Positions 50,601-62,201 of a stretch of DNA of 64,000 nt are shown here, piece by piece (the stretch's first letter is position 1; every line of letters begins with the position of its first letter). The position numbers and the translations under genes are program-made. This DNA comes from Apiotrichum sp. Y4204 (lineage: Eukaryota; Basidiomycota; Tremellomycetes; Trichosporonales; Trichosporonaceae): the NCBI GenBank assembly GCA_025531455.1, contig JAMYHL010000017.1, positions 744,001-808,000 on the forward strand, given 5' to 3'. The notes under the pieces were generated by a model, which made no database searches, had not been told where the DNA came from, and was given only the letters and a program-made list of their open reading frames with translations.

Positions 50601-51948
50601 GCTTGTGACCGTCATCCCCAACATGTGGTTCTGGTATCGTAGACCCAAACAAATCAAATTCTAGTGCACGTGAACGCGCTCAAAACAAGGTCTACCCGGA
50701 GCGCGGCACGGCGATGGTGTACGCTGGGCGGGCAGTCCAGTATGTACGATGCCGTCAGTTAGCCCCATGGCCGGGCAAGGATCTACCCATTGTCCGTCTC
50801 TGGCGGGCTTGCAAAACTCTAAACGCGGACGCGAACATCAAGAACAATCTGCATCCCGCCAGCCCTGCCATTTGATCGTATCTCGAGATTCGGTCAGTTA
50901 TCAGTCAGCGTCCGACGGGATGAGCGACGCACGTCAAACGTTAGCGTCGTTCGGTGTTTTTACGAGGGGTTGCTCAGGAGACGTCAATCATACGGTCCTA
51001 GAATCGTAAGGATCATGTTGTTTTGTATGTGCTCGACATACATGTACATACACCAAGAAGGGAAGGGCCGCGAGTGTCATAGTGGGCCGTTGGTCTCCAG
51101 AGATCAGAGCTCATTAGGTGAGGCGGGTGTTTCTGAGCACGGGAGTCGGTGGCTTGGACAACCTGTCAGGTGCACCACTTTTCACCTGCCGAGAAAATCT
51201 CCGCCCTTTGACGGTGGGTTCTGGCCCCTGGTCGATCCCGGACAGGTTGTGCTTCCTGGTAGGGTTTGCTTCCTGGTAGGACTTTCTTGCACGCTTGGCT
51301 TATTGAAGCACTGGAGATATACGCCAGGCTATAGGGTGAGCGGGGGCCGGGATGTTGAAACTGCCCTCTTCGACTTGTGTTTGTTGTTTGCCATTCTCAA
51401 TTCGGGAGAGCAGCGTCAGCTCTTCCTGTACGTTCATTCTGCTCTCTTCCGGTTGTCAGTGAAGGCTGGTGAGCTGTGGACTTGTCTCCCAACCTAGCGA
51501 GATCTGGCGCGATGTGGCCCGGATGGGGGAAATGGACGTTGAGGACTCGGGCTCAGCGGCCCGTAAGGCTCAGAGAGCTCGGTTGACTATTTGATAGTGA
51601 GCTCCTTTGCAGCGACGTTACCGTGTTGCCTTATGACGATTGTGGCAGTGGAGGCTGGAGGAGGACGGCTGACTCGGGCTCCGTAGAGCCCGTGAAGACT
51701 TGCACGCTAGGAGCGAGGGCAAGTGGCGACTTGGCGGCCGGCGAGTGCTGGATGTTGTGTAAGCTTGTGAGATGGTGTTGAGGTCGTGAATGATCAACAA
51801 TGGACAAGAATAAGAAGGTAACAGGCTGGATGATTTTTCATCTTCCATGAGCAGCTCCCTCACCGACACTCCGTTTGGCCACACGATCGGAGACATCGTC
51901 GACGCTCCCCTTCTGTCTCACCCTTTCTCTGACTTTAAGTCGCCGCCG
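47676..51948. other. Gene-poor stretch, 4.3 kb
   Basis: No protein I recognise on either strand. ATG frames of 138 codons (49801-49385, minus) and 146 codons (47874-48314, plus) exist but lack domains, introns of the local type or signal peptides. Two GACCGGGAGAGG-like words (48029 and 48080) recur. This could hold non-coding transcripts or degraded genes. Confidence 0.45.
47740..47746 (-). promoter_or_regulatory. TATA box of the secreted Cys-rich protein gene
   Basis: TATAAAA on the minus strand, 65-71 bp upstream of the ATG at 47675. Confidence 0.65.
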
Positions 51949-52032
51949 TGGGCTCGTGGGGAATCGAACCCCCGAGCATTAGGAACAGATGCTCATGAAA
52001 ACAACCAAGTACCTCGTTCCAGCTGGGAGCCC
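51949..52032 (-). pseudogene. tRNA-like remnant (intact T-arm and acceptor, broken centre)
   Basis: Read on the minus strand: GGGCTCC at the 5' side pairs with CGAGCCC at the 3' side at six of seven positions, followed by a discriminator A. The T-arm GGGGTTCGATTCCCC with a perfect B box is present. The D-arm is swollen (3 of 4 stem pairs, very long loop), no A box is seen, and the anticodon arm does not fold: GAGCA/TGCTC closes an 11-nt loop. I therefore call it a decayed tRNA rather than a working one. It lies about 100 bp upstream of the ATE1 start codon. Confidence 0.4.
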
Positions 52033-52134
52033 TCCAGGATCCACCAACGTCCTCCACCCTCCACCTCAACTCACCTCGATCCGCCACCAACTCGTCTCCA
52101 ACCTGTCATCACTCTCCACACCACCCACACGACA

Positions 52135-53837
52135 ATGCCGGCCCTCAGCCTCCTCACGCCGGTTGACTACGGCTGCTCTACATGCGGCTACTGCTCTCCT
52201 TCGGGACAGCGGAGTGCGGCCAAGTCGTCGTATTCCTACGGCAGTACGTCGAGCTGCAGGCGAAGCAGAGCGCGCTGACGTCAGTGATCACCCACTCAAT
52301 GTCCCCGCAGGTAAGTCCGCGAATGCGGGAGGGGCTTTGCTGAGGGCAGTTCTACCAGGACCTCATTGATCGCGGGTGGCGTCGGTCCGGGACGTACACT
52401 TACCAGTGCGTAGACGAGAGGTGATGGGGAGTGTGATCTAACTGGTCTTAGTCCCGATATGGCCCGCACGTGCTGTCCGCAATACACGATCCGGCTCGAC
52501 GCGGCGGCGTTCAAGCCCACGCGGCAGCAGAGGAGCGCCGTGAACCGCTGGAACCGGTACCTCGCGACAGGTCTCAAGCCGGGTGAGGAGGATGTGCCGA
52601 TGGAGGAGGGGAAGGATTCCGGGAAGAAGAAAGATAAGGGCAAGGGCAAGGCAGCGCCGTTCGATCTCATGTCTGAGTTGCGCGTGCACCAGGAGGGCTA
52701 TGGGACAAAGAAGGGGAAGCACACGCTCAAAGTGAGTTGCAGCTAGTGGCTTTTTTTGAAGCTGTGTACTCAAACCCCAGCTCGAGCTCACGCCCGCGGT
52801 GGCAACGCCCGAGACATACGCGCTTTACAAGCGCTACCAGATGTCAGTGCACAACGACCCAGATTACAAGGCGACAATGACGGGCTTCCGACGGTTTTTG
52901 TGCGACAGTCCCCTGGGAGTGAGTTGGCTCGCAGCGGCATTGCCAACCGTTCCTCGCTGACATCCAGGATGACGAGATCAAGTACTCTCCGGAAGCAGAC
53001 ACGTCGCGCCTGCCAAAGGAATACAAGTCGTACCACGTGTTGTACCGCGTCGACGGGCAGCTCGTGGGCATCTCGGTGATCGACATTCTGCCCAAGTGCG
53101 TGAGCAGCGTGTACTTTATCTGGGATCCGGACTGGGCATGGGCGTCACTCGGCAAGCTGAGCGCGCTGTACGAGATTGCGCTCGTGCGCGATATGCAGGC
53201 GGCCGGCGCGCCGGGCATGGACTGGGTGTACATGGGTAAGTGGAGTGTGTAGACAGGAAGGCTCATTGCAGGGTACTGGATTGCGACGTGCCAGAAGATG
53301 AGGTACAAGGGCGAGTATGCACCGAGCTACCTCCTCGACCCGGGGACGAACGTTTTCCACCCTCTGTCACCCAAGATGGACAAGTATCTGTCCGCAAAGG
53401 GGCGGGGATACACGCCCTTTATCGAGATTGAGGCAATGTTGGATGTCAACGTCAAAGCACTCGTCCCAGGGACAGCCGACGCGAATGTGGATGCACGGTC
53501 CGATACGTCTGCCGACTCGGACGACAGCTCCGCCTCATTCCCCCACCCCCCACCGCCAGGCTTTCTCGACCCGCGCGCGCTCGATGCAGGAACAATGGAT
53601 AACCTCATGGTCCTCAGTACCGGGGGAAGGGGCCGACCGCCGAGCGTGGTTCCGTACAGGGTGAGCCACCGGCGCATCGCTTCAATTTTTCCGTTCTGAC
53701 GGCAGCTCTACCGCGAGAACCTCACGGCGTTCGGCCGTGTCGCTGTCGAGCAGATGGTTGCCGCTGTTGGACCCGAGCTGATGGCCAGCCGCCAGAAGCG
53801 CGATTTCCGTACACGGGGGCTGCTCTTCTTTGACTAA
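52135..53837 (+). CDS. ATE1: Arginyl-tRNA-protein transferase
   Basis: Eight exons: 52135-52243, 52285-52310 (26 nt), 52350-52405, 52452-52731, 52781-52918, 52968-53235, 53272-53660 and 53706-53837; 465 residues. The N-terminal ATE domain carries the conserved Cys motif CSTCGYC and then [25 protein letters not shown]. The C-terminal domain shows [30 protein letters not shown] and [21 protein letters not shown]. The enzyme transfers Arg from Arg-tRNA to N-terminal Asp/Glu, marking proteins for the N-degron pathway. A Lys/Glu-rich loop ([15 protein letters not shown]) and an acidic/Ser-rich segment around residue 355 are disordered insertions. The start ATG has good context (CGACAATGCC). Confidence 0.93.
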
Positions 53838-53998
53838 TTATGGCCTGGATGAAGTTGCTCATTTTGCCGTCGATCACCATCACTGAGATGGCAGCCTCCC
53901 AACTCCACTCTGATAACCCACCCAAGCCTCTTCCCATCGAGCACCAACACGCCCTCACCTCGCACCCGAAAAAGCGAACGCCTCAGCGCTCCACTGCA

Positions 53999-54087
53999 TG
54001 GACGAGTTAGGAATCGAACCAAAGACCTTGTCAAGATAAGACGCTGGGCCTGCTAATGACACGCTCTACCAACTGAGCTACACGCCC
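53999..54087 (-). tRNA. tRNA-Ala (anticodon AGC) with a 16-nt intron
   Basis: Acceptor GGGCGTG/CTCGTCC with the G3-U70 identity pair; D-arm GCTC/GAGC; anticodon stem TGTCA/TGACA; loop TTAGCA; T-arm GGTTCGATTCC. The 16-nt intron follows position 37. Mature length 73 nt. Exons are almost identical to the UGC isoacceptor at 23989. Confidence 0.92.
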
Positions 54088-54508
54088 GCTACGAGCGTAG
54101 AGCGGCGCCGCCTCGCCGCTGAGGGGATCGCAGCACAGAGGGACTCGGAGGGAGAGGTTGCTTCGGCGAGAGAGGAGGTAGCGATGCGATCGATACGTTG
54201 GAATGCAGTAGCGGGCATGCTTTGCATACTTCTCTCATCTCATGCATCAAGCTGCCATACGTACTTGGCCACGAGAGACGCTATCGCAAGATCGTTGTGA
54301 AATGCTGAGTGCTGGCTCAATGTCCACATTCCGCGAGATACCGCCGAATACCGACACGTGACACCGGCCCCCCGGACCGGATTCCGGACCGGCGTCCGGA
54401 CCGCCTCCCCCGATGGTCTCAACACCAGGAGCCATATCAATCACGTTCGTCGTTGTCGGATTCTCGCGTTTCTCATCTCCTCTCTCTCTCTCCTAATCTC
54501 CATCCATC
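54088..54508. other. Intergenic, 0.42 kb
   Basis: Promoter region of the dehydrogenase gene. It contains a GC palindromic stretch with repeated CCGGACCGG words (54368-54408) and a (TC)n tract just before the ATG. Confidence 0.45.
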
Positions 54509-55753
54509 ATGTCTACCCAGAAAGCAGCAGTGTGCCACGGCGCGACGGACCTGCGTATCGTAAGTGAACGCTCAACACCGAGCTGACGGGCAGGAAGAAC
54601 GCGAGGTCGCGCCCCCGGGGCCGGGCGAGGCGCAGGTCCGCATGGGGGTGACGGGTCTCTGCGGGTCCGACCGTGAGTAAACGCCCGGGGAACCGGGTTG
54701 AAGAACCTGAAAATAACCGTTATTCTGATTACAGTCCACTACTACGCGCACGGCGCAAACGGGACTTTCAAGATCCGCGCCCCGCTCGTCCTAGGCCACG
54801 AGTCATGCGGCATCGTCACCGCCCTCCCGTCCCCGCTCCCGCCAAACTGCAACCTCAAGGTCGGCGACCGCGTCGCGCTCGAGGTCGGCCTGCCGTGCCG
54901 CCGCTGCCATCTCTGCACAAAGGGGCGGTACAACCTGTGTCCGTCGCTCCGCTTCGCCAGCTCGGCAAAGACTTTCCCCCATCTAGACGGCACACTCTGC
55001 GAAGTCATGAACCACCCATGGGACATGCTCCACCCCCTACCCGCCTCTCTTCCGCTCGCGAGCGCGGCGCTCGCGGAACCCCTTAGCGTGGTCCTGCACG
55101 CGCACAACCGCGCAAACGTGCCTCCCGGGGCGAGAGTGCTTGTTCTCGGCGCTGGTGCTGTCGGGCTCCTCGCCGCCGCGCTGGCGAGCGCGTCGGGCGC
55201 GACGACTGTCGTGGCCGTGGATATCGACGAGGCGAAACTTTCTCTTGCAAAGGAGATGGGATGGGCGGGCGGCGTGCATGCCCTCCCGCGCGGACCGAGG
55301 GTGAGCGGCGCGGATGCGCTCGTGGCTGCGAACGAGGCGTGGACGGGCCTCAAGGCCAGTGAGGCGGTACAGTCTGTCGAGGGGCTCGAGGAGGGGTTCG
55401 ACGTCGTCTTTGAGTGTACTGGCGTCGAGAGCTGCATGCAGCTTGCCGTGCTTGCTGCTGCGCCCGGCGGAAAGGCCGTGTATGTCGGCATGGGCACGCC
55501 CGTCTTCGCACTCCCCACTGGCCCGAGCTTGCTCCGCGAAGTGGATGTCATCGGTGTGTTCCGCTACGCCAACACGTATCCCGCTGCGTTGGCGCTGCTT
55601 GCAAGTGGAAAGCTCGGTGATGTGGGTAAAATGGTTTCGCACTGGTATCCGCTCGAGTCGGCGGTCGAGGCGTTTGAGACACTCAAGCGCGGGCGGGACG
55701 AGCAGGGCAAGCCGGTCATCAAGGTCATGGTGGGAGACCGCAGCCTCGAGTAG
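54509..55753 (+). CDS. Zinc-dependent sorbitol/xylitol-type dehydrogenase
   Basis: Exons 54509-54559, 54594-54672 and 54735-55753; 382 residues. MDR family with catalytic zinc ligands in CGSD (Cys) and GHES (His-Glu), plus the four-cysteine structural zinc loop (PCRRCHLCTKGRYNLC). The Rossmann motif VLGAGAVGLLAAALA is followed by AVDID, whose Asp favours NAD+ over NADP+. The split of C|LHYYAHG across intron 2 gives the LHYY typical of polyol dehydrogenases (sorbitol, xylitol, L-arabinitol). Exact polyol not decidable. It converges on PFK with 177 bp between stops. Confidence 0.88.
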
Positions 55754-55930
55754 CGGTCCAGTCTATGCATTCATACGGAGGTACCACGGAGATACTACGG
55801 GCAGCTAGTGATAACGGGATGGAAGGAAGGGTGATATGGAGGCTCCCTGATGAAACGGAAAGGAATGCGGGGTTTGTCTATTCTGCTCAGCAGTCTCGCT
55901 CGCGGCTGCGCCGCTCGGCGTTCGCTCCGC

Positions 55931-58900
55931 TCAGAGCTTGTTCATCGCATGCAGCTGCTTGACGACACCGGTGCGCCCACCGAGCACCTCGACGAGGCTC
56001 TTGATGCCGCTCCACCACGTGTCGGTGCCACGGCGAAGCCTCATGTCCGTCTGGCGCAGGATCTCGTCCATGGTCGGGTAACAGATGCTGCTGCCGCGAA
56101 TGGCGACCATGGCGGCGCTCTCGGTCTTTGCCGGCGCCTTACCGCGGGGGTGGAACGCTTGTGCGTTCGGGACAGCGTGCTCCTCGAGGAATTTCATGCC
56201 GAGCATCGCGATGCGCGCCGCGCGGGTACGGTCCTGCGGCGCGGGGACACCACCCTGCAGCGTGTGGCCGAGCGACGCGGAGCGCGCGTCGAACAGGTCC
56301 CGTCCCTCATCCTTGAAGATCTTGGTCAGCACCTCGGTGCTGTACACATTCGACGCCTTCTCCGAGCGGATGACCAGACGGCCCTCAGACTTGCCCATCT
56401 CGTCGAGCGCATAGCGCTCCTTGAGGAACTCGACGTCGTCGAGCAGCCGGCGCAGCGAGATGCCGTCCTCGGGGGTGTAGACGAGCACTGCGCCGGTGGC
56501 AAGCGCACCCATGACGGCAATGTAGCCGCTCATGCCGCCCTGCGTTTCGACGATGAAAGCGCGGTTGCGCGATGCCGAGGCACTCTGCTTGATGGCATCG
56601 CATGCGAGCACCAGTGCGTTGAGGGATGTGTCCGAACCGAGTGAGTAGTCGGTGAACGGGACATTGTTAGAGATGGTCGCCGGGAGGTGGATCATGGGGA
56701 TGTGGAGTGAAGGGTATACGGCGCGCGCCTTCTCGAGGAGAACCACAGAGTTGAAAGCCTCGAAGCCACCTATGAGAAGCAGTGCGTCGATCGAGTGGCG
56801 CTGGAGTGCCGCCGCGACGGCGCCCATGTCGATAGACGGAAGGGTGCGGTTTGTGCCGAGCTCAGAACCACCACGCGTCGTCCAGTTGTCCACGCGCAGC
56901 CACGAGAGTTCCATCACATTGTCGTCCAACAAACCCTCAAAGCCGTTGTAGATACCGAGCGGAGTGTGTCCGCGTGTGTGGCAATAACGCACGACCTGGC
57001 GCGTCGCGGCGTTCATGCCTCCGGCCGGAGCGCCGACGTGGATGATACCGACGCGGAGGCGCTCCGACTCGGGCACGCGGTGCTCGGCGCTGAGCGACGC
57101 GCTGATCTTGAAAGCCTCGAGCATGTCGGTGAACTCAGCATCGCGGTACGTCATCGCGAGGTCAAAGTCATTGGCCTCTATGGCCGTGGCAACGGCCTTG
57201 GTCTTGGCGACGGCCTCCAGAAGCGGGATCTTGGTAATGCGGTTCTCCTGGATTCCAATCATGTACGACGGCGTGTCGGGCCGGGCCTCGAGGAGCGCCT
57301 CAACGGCCTTGACGCCCTGCAGCGTGGGCTAGGGTTAGCTGCGTCGTGAAAATGCAACTTACCAGGATGCGGTCCATGGCAGCCGGGGTACCACCACGCT
57401 GAGTGTGGCCGAGGGTGGTGACACGCGTGTCTAGGCCAAGACGCTCGGTAAGAATCTCCTTCACATAGTCCGCCTTGATGGGCTGAAGGTTCTTGTCAAT
57501 CGCGCCCTCGGCGACAATGACAATGCTCTTGCGCTTGCCGACAAGGCGGTGGTGCTTGAGCACATCGCACATCTCCGAAGCCCAGTCGTCCGCTTTTGGC
57601 GGCTGCTCGGGAATGAACATGAAGTCGGCGCCGGTGGCCACCGCGGCCATGAGGGCGAGCCAGCCGCAGTGGCGGCCCATGACCTCGATGACGAACGCGC
57701 GCGAGTGGGAAGATGCGGTGGATGAGATAGAGTCGACCGCCTCGCAGATGCGGTGAAGCGCGGTGACGGCACCAATAGTAAGGTCGGTCATCGCCATGTC
57801 ATTGCTGGCTGTCAGTTGACTACCTGAGCAGAGCAACTCACTCGATGGATCCCACGAGACCGACAATGTTGAGGTAACGGTACGCCTCCATCTGACGCTG
57901 AGTAATTTCGTTGGTGTTGTAGAGCTCCTCAATGAGGCCGGGCCACTCGCCACGGAGCGTATCGGCACCAGTGAGCGAGCCATCACCACCACAAACAGCG
58001 AGGCAGTCGATGCCGTTTATGATAAGGTTGCGCGCGGCGCGCAGGCGGCCCTCGCGCATGCGGACTGATGTCAGCTCAAGTAAGGGGCAATTAGCTCACA
58101 GGAAGGACAGCGAGACGAGCCGATGAGGGTACCGCCCTCACCGAGCCAGCCACGGACGTCGTCCCATCCGACGCGGACAATGTATTTCCCCTTGAGCGTG
58201 CGGCCGCCGTCGTCCTCCTCCTCAAGGACGTTGTGCTGGACGAAGGCGGCGGCAACCTCATCAGGGTCGCCCTCTCCGGCCCCGTCGCGCAGCAGCGCAC
58301 CATAGCCGAAAGAGAGGGGCGCATCGGACAATGGGGCAATGTTGTTCGGGTCGGCAAAGTTGACAGCGTGCGGCTCCTCCTCGTCCTCGTCCTCGCCCTC
58401 AAGGTTGAGGTCTGCGAGCGAGCTGAGGGGCGCGAGGCCGGGCCCGTCGTGCGGGCGTACGGCAGGCGAGGGGCTCGCAGACGTGCGGCGCGAGGGAGCT
58501 GGCGTGTCCTCGACAGTGTTGCCGCGCACGAGGCCTTCCCATCCCTCACGGATAATGTACGCCTGGCACCCACTGTGTCGTCAGTGTCTGAGCATGGGAA
58601 GGCGTTGAGGCATGGGGCGGGGTGTGGACCCCGCAAAAGGGAATAGTGAACGCGCAGGTAATGATACGGCGGCAACCCGCATGTGCTCGAACTCGTTATT
58701 GGCGGGAAGCGGTTGACGAGGAAAGTAGCAGTCGTGCCGCACTGGCCACGACGACCTTCACACTGGTTCAAACTGGCGTGGAAACAAAGACTCACCGTGC
58801 GATACCCTGGCGCACGACAGCACGAACTGGGGTGAGCAAACGTGTGCGAGAGGTAGGGACACCGGAGGGTGCCCTCCTCATCCGTGTTTCTGTACTCACC

Positions 58901-59152
58901 GGCAGCATTCATGCCTGCGGAATCACCACCGGACGTGAGCACGGCAATCTTCTTTGCGCGCCGGCGCTTTCCGCTCGGCGGGGGGAAGCAGTTGGCGTGG
59001 TTGTGGTTCATCTGGGTCATCGCATGGCTTGGCTCGCGGTGGGGCGGGTCCTCGCGGACGGGTGGGGGCGCTATGCCGGGGAGATGGGCCGCAGCGGCGG
59101 TGAGCAGGCCGAGCTCGGACTCGGCGGCGAGCACTTCGGTGTCGGAGTCCAT
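55931..59152 (-). CDS. PFK1: 6-phosphofructokinase with an acidic insertion
   Basis: Six exons: 59152-58900, 58826-58796 (31 nt), 58572-58100, 58064-57842, 57804-57363 and 57328-55931; 939 residues, the usual duplicated fungal enzyme. The catalytic half keeps GGDS (75-78), CGGDGS, the catalytic IDND (GSIDNDMAMTD) and GHTQRGG. The C-terminal half has the altered regulatory copy ([18 protein letters not shown]). It commits fructose-6-phosphate to glycolysis. Between EGLVRGN (~113) and GWDDVRGW (~225) sits an insertion of about 105 residues, Ser/Pro-rich then strongly acidic ([17 protein letters not shown]), absent from the short loop of S. cerevisiae Pfk. The first ~60 residues are also low-complexity. 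Confidence 0.95.
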
Positions 59153-59843
59153 CGAGAGCGAGTGGGGAAGGGGGGTTGGAGGGGTTTGAGAGAGGGGGAG
59201 TGAAGAGTGAAGAGAAGAGATGTGGTGGCTTGTTGTGGATATGAATAGGGGGGAGGTGAGAAATGAGACAGCAACACAACAATGGGAGAGACAATAAAAA
59301 AGGACGTCGACCTCAGCGGCGTCTCGGCGGCTCGGCGTCACTCTCCCTTTCAGTCGGCTGCAGCTGCATCACCGGCCGCCTTGGCACAGGGGGATGCATA
59401 GATATGTGTCTGTCTCTCTCGCTCTATCCATTACCCAGACTGCTCTCTGCGCTGTACTATCCAGCATGGTGCATGCATGCATATCCCGTTCTCAAAATAC
59501 AGAATGATACCCAGTTGTCCTGTATTCCCATCATTCTGAGCGGGCCCCGGCGCCCGCCCGCCGCCGCCTCTGCCGCCGGCAAACGCAGCCTCCAGCCAAC
59601 CACAACGCAGCGACGAGAAAATACCCGCCCCACACAATCCACTCTGCCGCGATAAGACACAAGACATAGGACAGCGCCGCGGTATGCATCTCGAATGGAA
59701 CTTGTGAGAGGCGGGGAATGTGCGAATGTACATGCATGCGCGCATGCAAGACAAGAATTGAACAGGAAAAGCTGAACAGAACGGGCCGAGTGTGATCCGT
59801 GGAGTCAAATGACGTCATTCCCACCACCTCTTCTGATCGATCG

Positions 59844-59870
59844 ACAGCAACAGCAACAGCAACAGCAACG
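59844..59870. repeat. (CAGCAA)n hexanucleotide repeat
   Basis: About four and a half tandem copies between genes. Confidence 0.85.
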
Positions 59871-60972
59871 ACGAACACCAGCCGGCGAGCGGCTCCGACG
59901 ACATGTCAAGAATATAAGATAACACCTCGCGACATGTGCCATGCTTTCAGAAGCACCGGGATCTCCGGATGAACAAGGGCACACGCACTCGGAGATATGG
60001 TCTGCACAGCTGCAATGGCCGTATCTGGCTCCGTCGACAGCGAGCAGTTCGATTCCAAAAGTCTGGACGCTCAGACACTGTCACACAACACACTCCGTGG
60101 TCGCAACAATCCCGCTCCCAATCCACCTTACTCTCTCGCCTAGCCTGACGGACTTGATGAAGGCCGCGACGTGTCTATGAGCCTCGGGACCGGAAGGTCG
60201 CGGGAAACGGGGGCGCGAGACTCCTCCGTCTGTGCTTCAACGCGACGCGCTCCTTTTGCAAGGAACTGATCTGCGTAATTTGCGTTCTTTGGGTGCTTGA
60301 GTGTGTTAGTGGTGTTGATATGAACTGACAAGTACAGTCCGAAGAGCGGACAGTGTCAAGAGGTACCCCGCAGTCAGAATATCCCATGGATTGTTCGCTC
60401 AGCGGTACGGCGAGGCGTTTGCAGGGACAGCAGCGATGTAAAAGAGACGGTACTTTGTGCCCATCCCTCGTTCGACTCGTCTGACAGTTGTGCGAATGGT
60501 CCAGCTTTTTGGCTCGCGGAAGAGTGATCTAGCGATCTAGAGTACTACGTACTAGAGTGATAGAGTGAGCTAGTGGATGGTATGCTTTAGTGAGCGGCGA
60601 GGCGCGCTAGGCGCGCGAGGCGTACAAGCCGGTCGCGTACGTCGCGTGGTCGGGCGTGTAGGGGCCGTCGAGGCTGTCGAAAATCTTGTATGCTAACGAG
60701 CTTGTGGACTTGTGAGCTCACGAGTGCTCTCCACAGGACCACTACAGACCAAAGAGGCTGATGAATGAAAGAAAGCTGTGACGTCTCGAGCTGGGAAAAC
60801 CTGAAAGATAGGGGTTGGTTCTCGTCGATGTTGCCCATATCCGTGTCGGGCACATGGGTACAAGATCACACATTGTACATTGTGCACTCACAGACGAGCT
60901 CGTCTGTAAGGGGGCGAGTCGACGGGGTCCAGGAGGGCGGCGGTCTTCACGATTTGCGAGGCATTACGCGAG

Positions 60973-61101
60973 CTACCTGTGCGTGTTGAGTGAGAGAAAC
61001 CCCTTTCTAAGCGGGCCGAGTGTTCCTGAGATGAGCAGCCAGATATCGTTAAAACGGGTGCTGTCAGTAGCGTCGTAGAGGATGGCAACAAGTGCTGGCA
61101 T
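60973..61101 (-). other. Doubtful short coding exon (42 codons), possibly part of a small multi-exon gene
   Basis: An ATG at 61101 opens MPALVAILYDATDSTRF and continues IWLLISGTLGPLRKGF with reasonable amino-acid balance to a stop at 60973. A TATATA element lies about 90 bp upstream. A further gene-like stretch on the same strand near 60600-60690 could read IFDSLDGPYTPDHATYATGL, ending in TAG, but I could not join the two in one frame. Confidence 0.2.
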
Positions 61102-61309
61102 TCAGACTTTCAGTGGCGTGGCCTCCGATGCCTCATCAGCTTGCATTGGGCCCCCGCGACGCGATGGCACTCGTATACGCTGTTCTCGGCATGTCGTATA
61201 TATCGTATGCCTGCATACCCAAATGTATCGTCTACCGTAGTGTCAGTATCGAGCGTGACAGTCGTATCCAACTCCCGGCCCCTCTTTCCCCCGTCCCCCC
61301 ACCCCCGTT

Positions 61310-62201
61310 TCACGCGCGCTTCGCGCGCTTCACCTGCTTTCTGCTCTTGCGCGGCGCGAGGTTCCACCACGTCCTACCGAGGAAGCAGCCGCTCGCAAAG
61401 ATCATGCACGCGACGATTGCCGCGTCGGTGGAAAGCCCAACGCCGAGGGCCCACCCCTCCACTGGGCCGATGAGGGTGAGGAAGAGGGCGGGGAGGACGA
61501 TGGGGATCCACGCGTCGAGCGCGGTCCATCCCCACGGCTTGAGCTCTGCAGGGGTGGTGAAGGTGACGTGTGGGGAGAAGAAGTTTGTGCCGGTGAAAAT
61601 TAGGGCAGCGGCGGGGACGGCGAGGATGAAGGGCACGAGGAGAAGAGATGCGGGTGTCGGCGGGAGGGCGGATGCCGGGGAGAGGAGGGGGATGACGGAG
61701 AAGCGCGTGAGGAGCAGGGTACGGCCGATCGCGTCGGGGATGGAGAAGAGGAGCTCGGGGCGGTAGGATGGTGCCGGGGGGAGGAGGGCGGCGAGCGGCG
61801 TGCGTGTCTGAACAAGGTCTGGGGTCAGAGTAGCATAAAAGATACCTTACGGATGCCAGAAAAGACGAGCGCGAGCGTCGGGTCGAGCAGCCAGCTCGGC
61901 GGTTGGCCGGTGCACATTGCTGGAGAATCAGCACGACACAAACCCTCTTTCAGTACGACGTACCCAGGAACGTCTCCCCGCCAAAGAGGACAACCAAGAT
62001 TCCAACGACCTCTTGCAGTGCGGAGGCGCGCTCTTTTCGCTTTCCATTCGCCGTCGCGATCCAGTTCACCGCCAGACTCAGGCGGTGCGCCGAGTACAGG
62101 TCCAGCACGCCGACGGGGGACGGCCAGCGCGGCGCGAGGAGCATGGGCACGAGCGCGTGCGCGGGCGCGAGCACCTCGAGCGCGGACGTGTACGCGCTCA
62201 T
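61310..62201 (-). CDS. Multi-pass membrane protein, family not recognised
   Basis: Exons 62201-61964, 61919-61851 and 61818-61310; 271 residues. About six hydrophobic segments: AHALVPMLLAP, LSLAVNWIA, EVVGILVVLFGGETFLA, LLDPTLALVFSGI, PFILAVPAAALIF and AIVACMIFASGCFL. It ends in a strongly basic tail (RKSRKQVKRAKRA), which could act as a cytosolic or ER-retention signal. The donor of exon 2 (CGTAAGG) was chosen because it keeps frame into LVQTRTPL. I do not recognise a named family; the arrangement FGGETFL...LLDPTLALVFSG looks conserved rather than random. Confidence 0.75.

Larger units (their letters stand above)
59153..61309. other. Intergenic, 2.2 kb
   Basis: PFK promoter side on the left (pyrimidine-rich leader on the gene strand). 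A (CAGCAA)n hexamer lies at 59844-59870. A doubtful short frame occupies 60973-61101. Confidence 0.45.
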
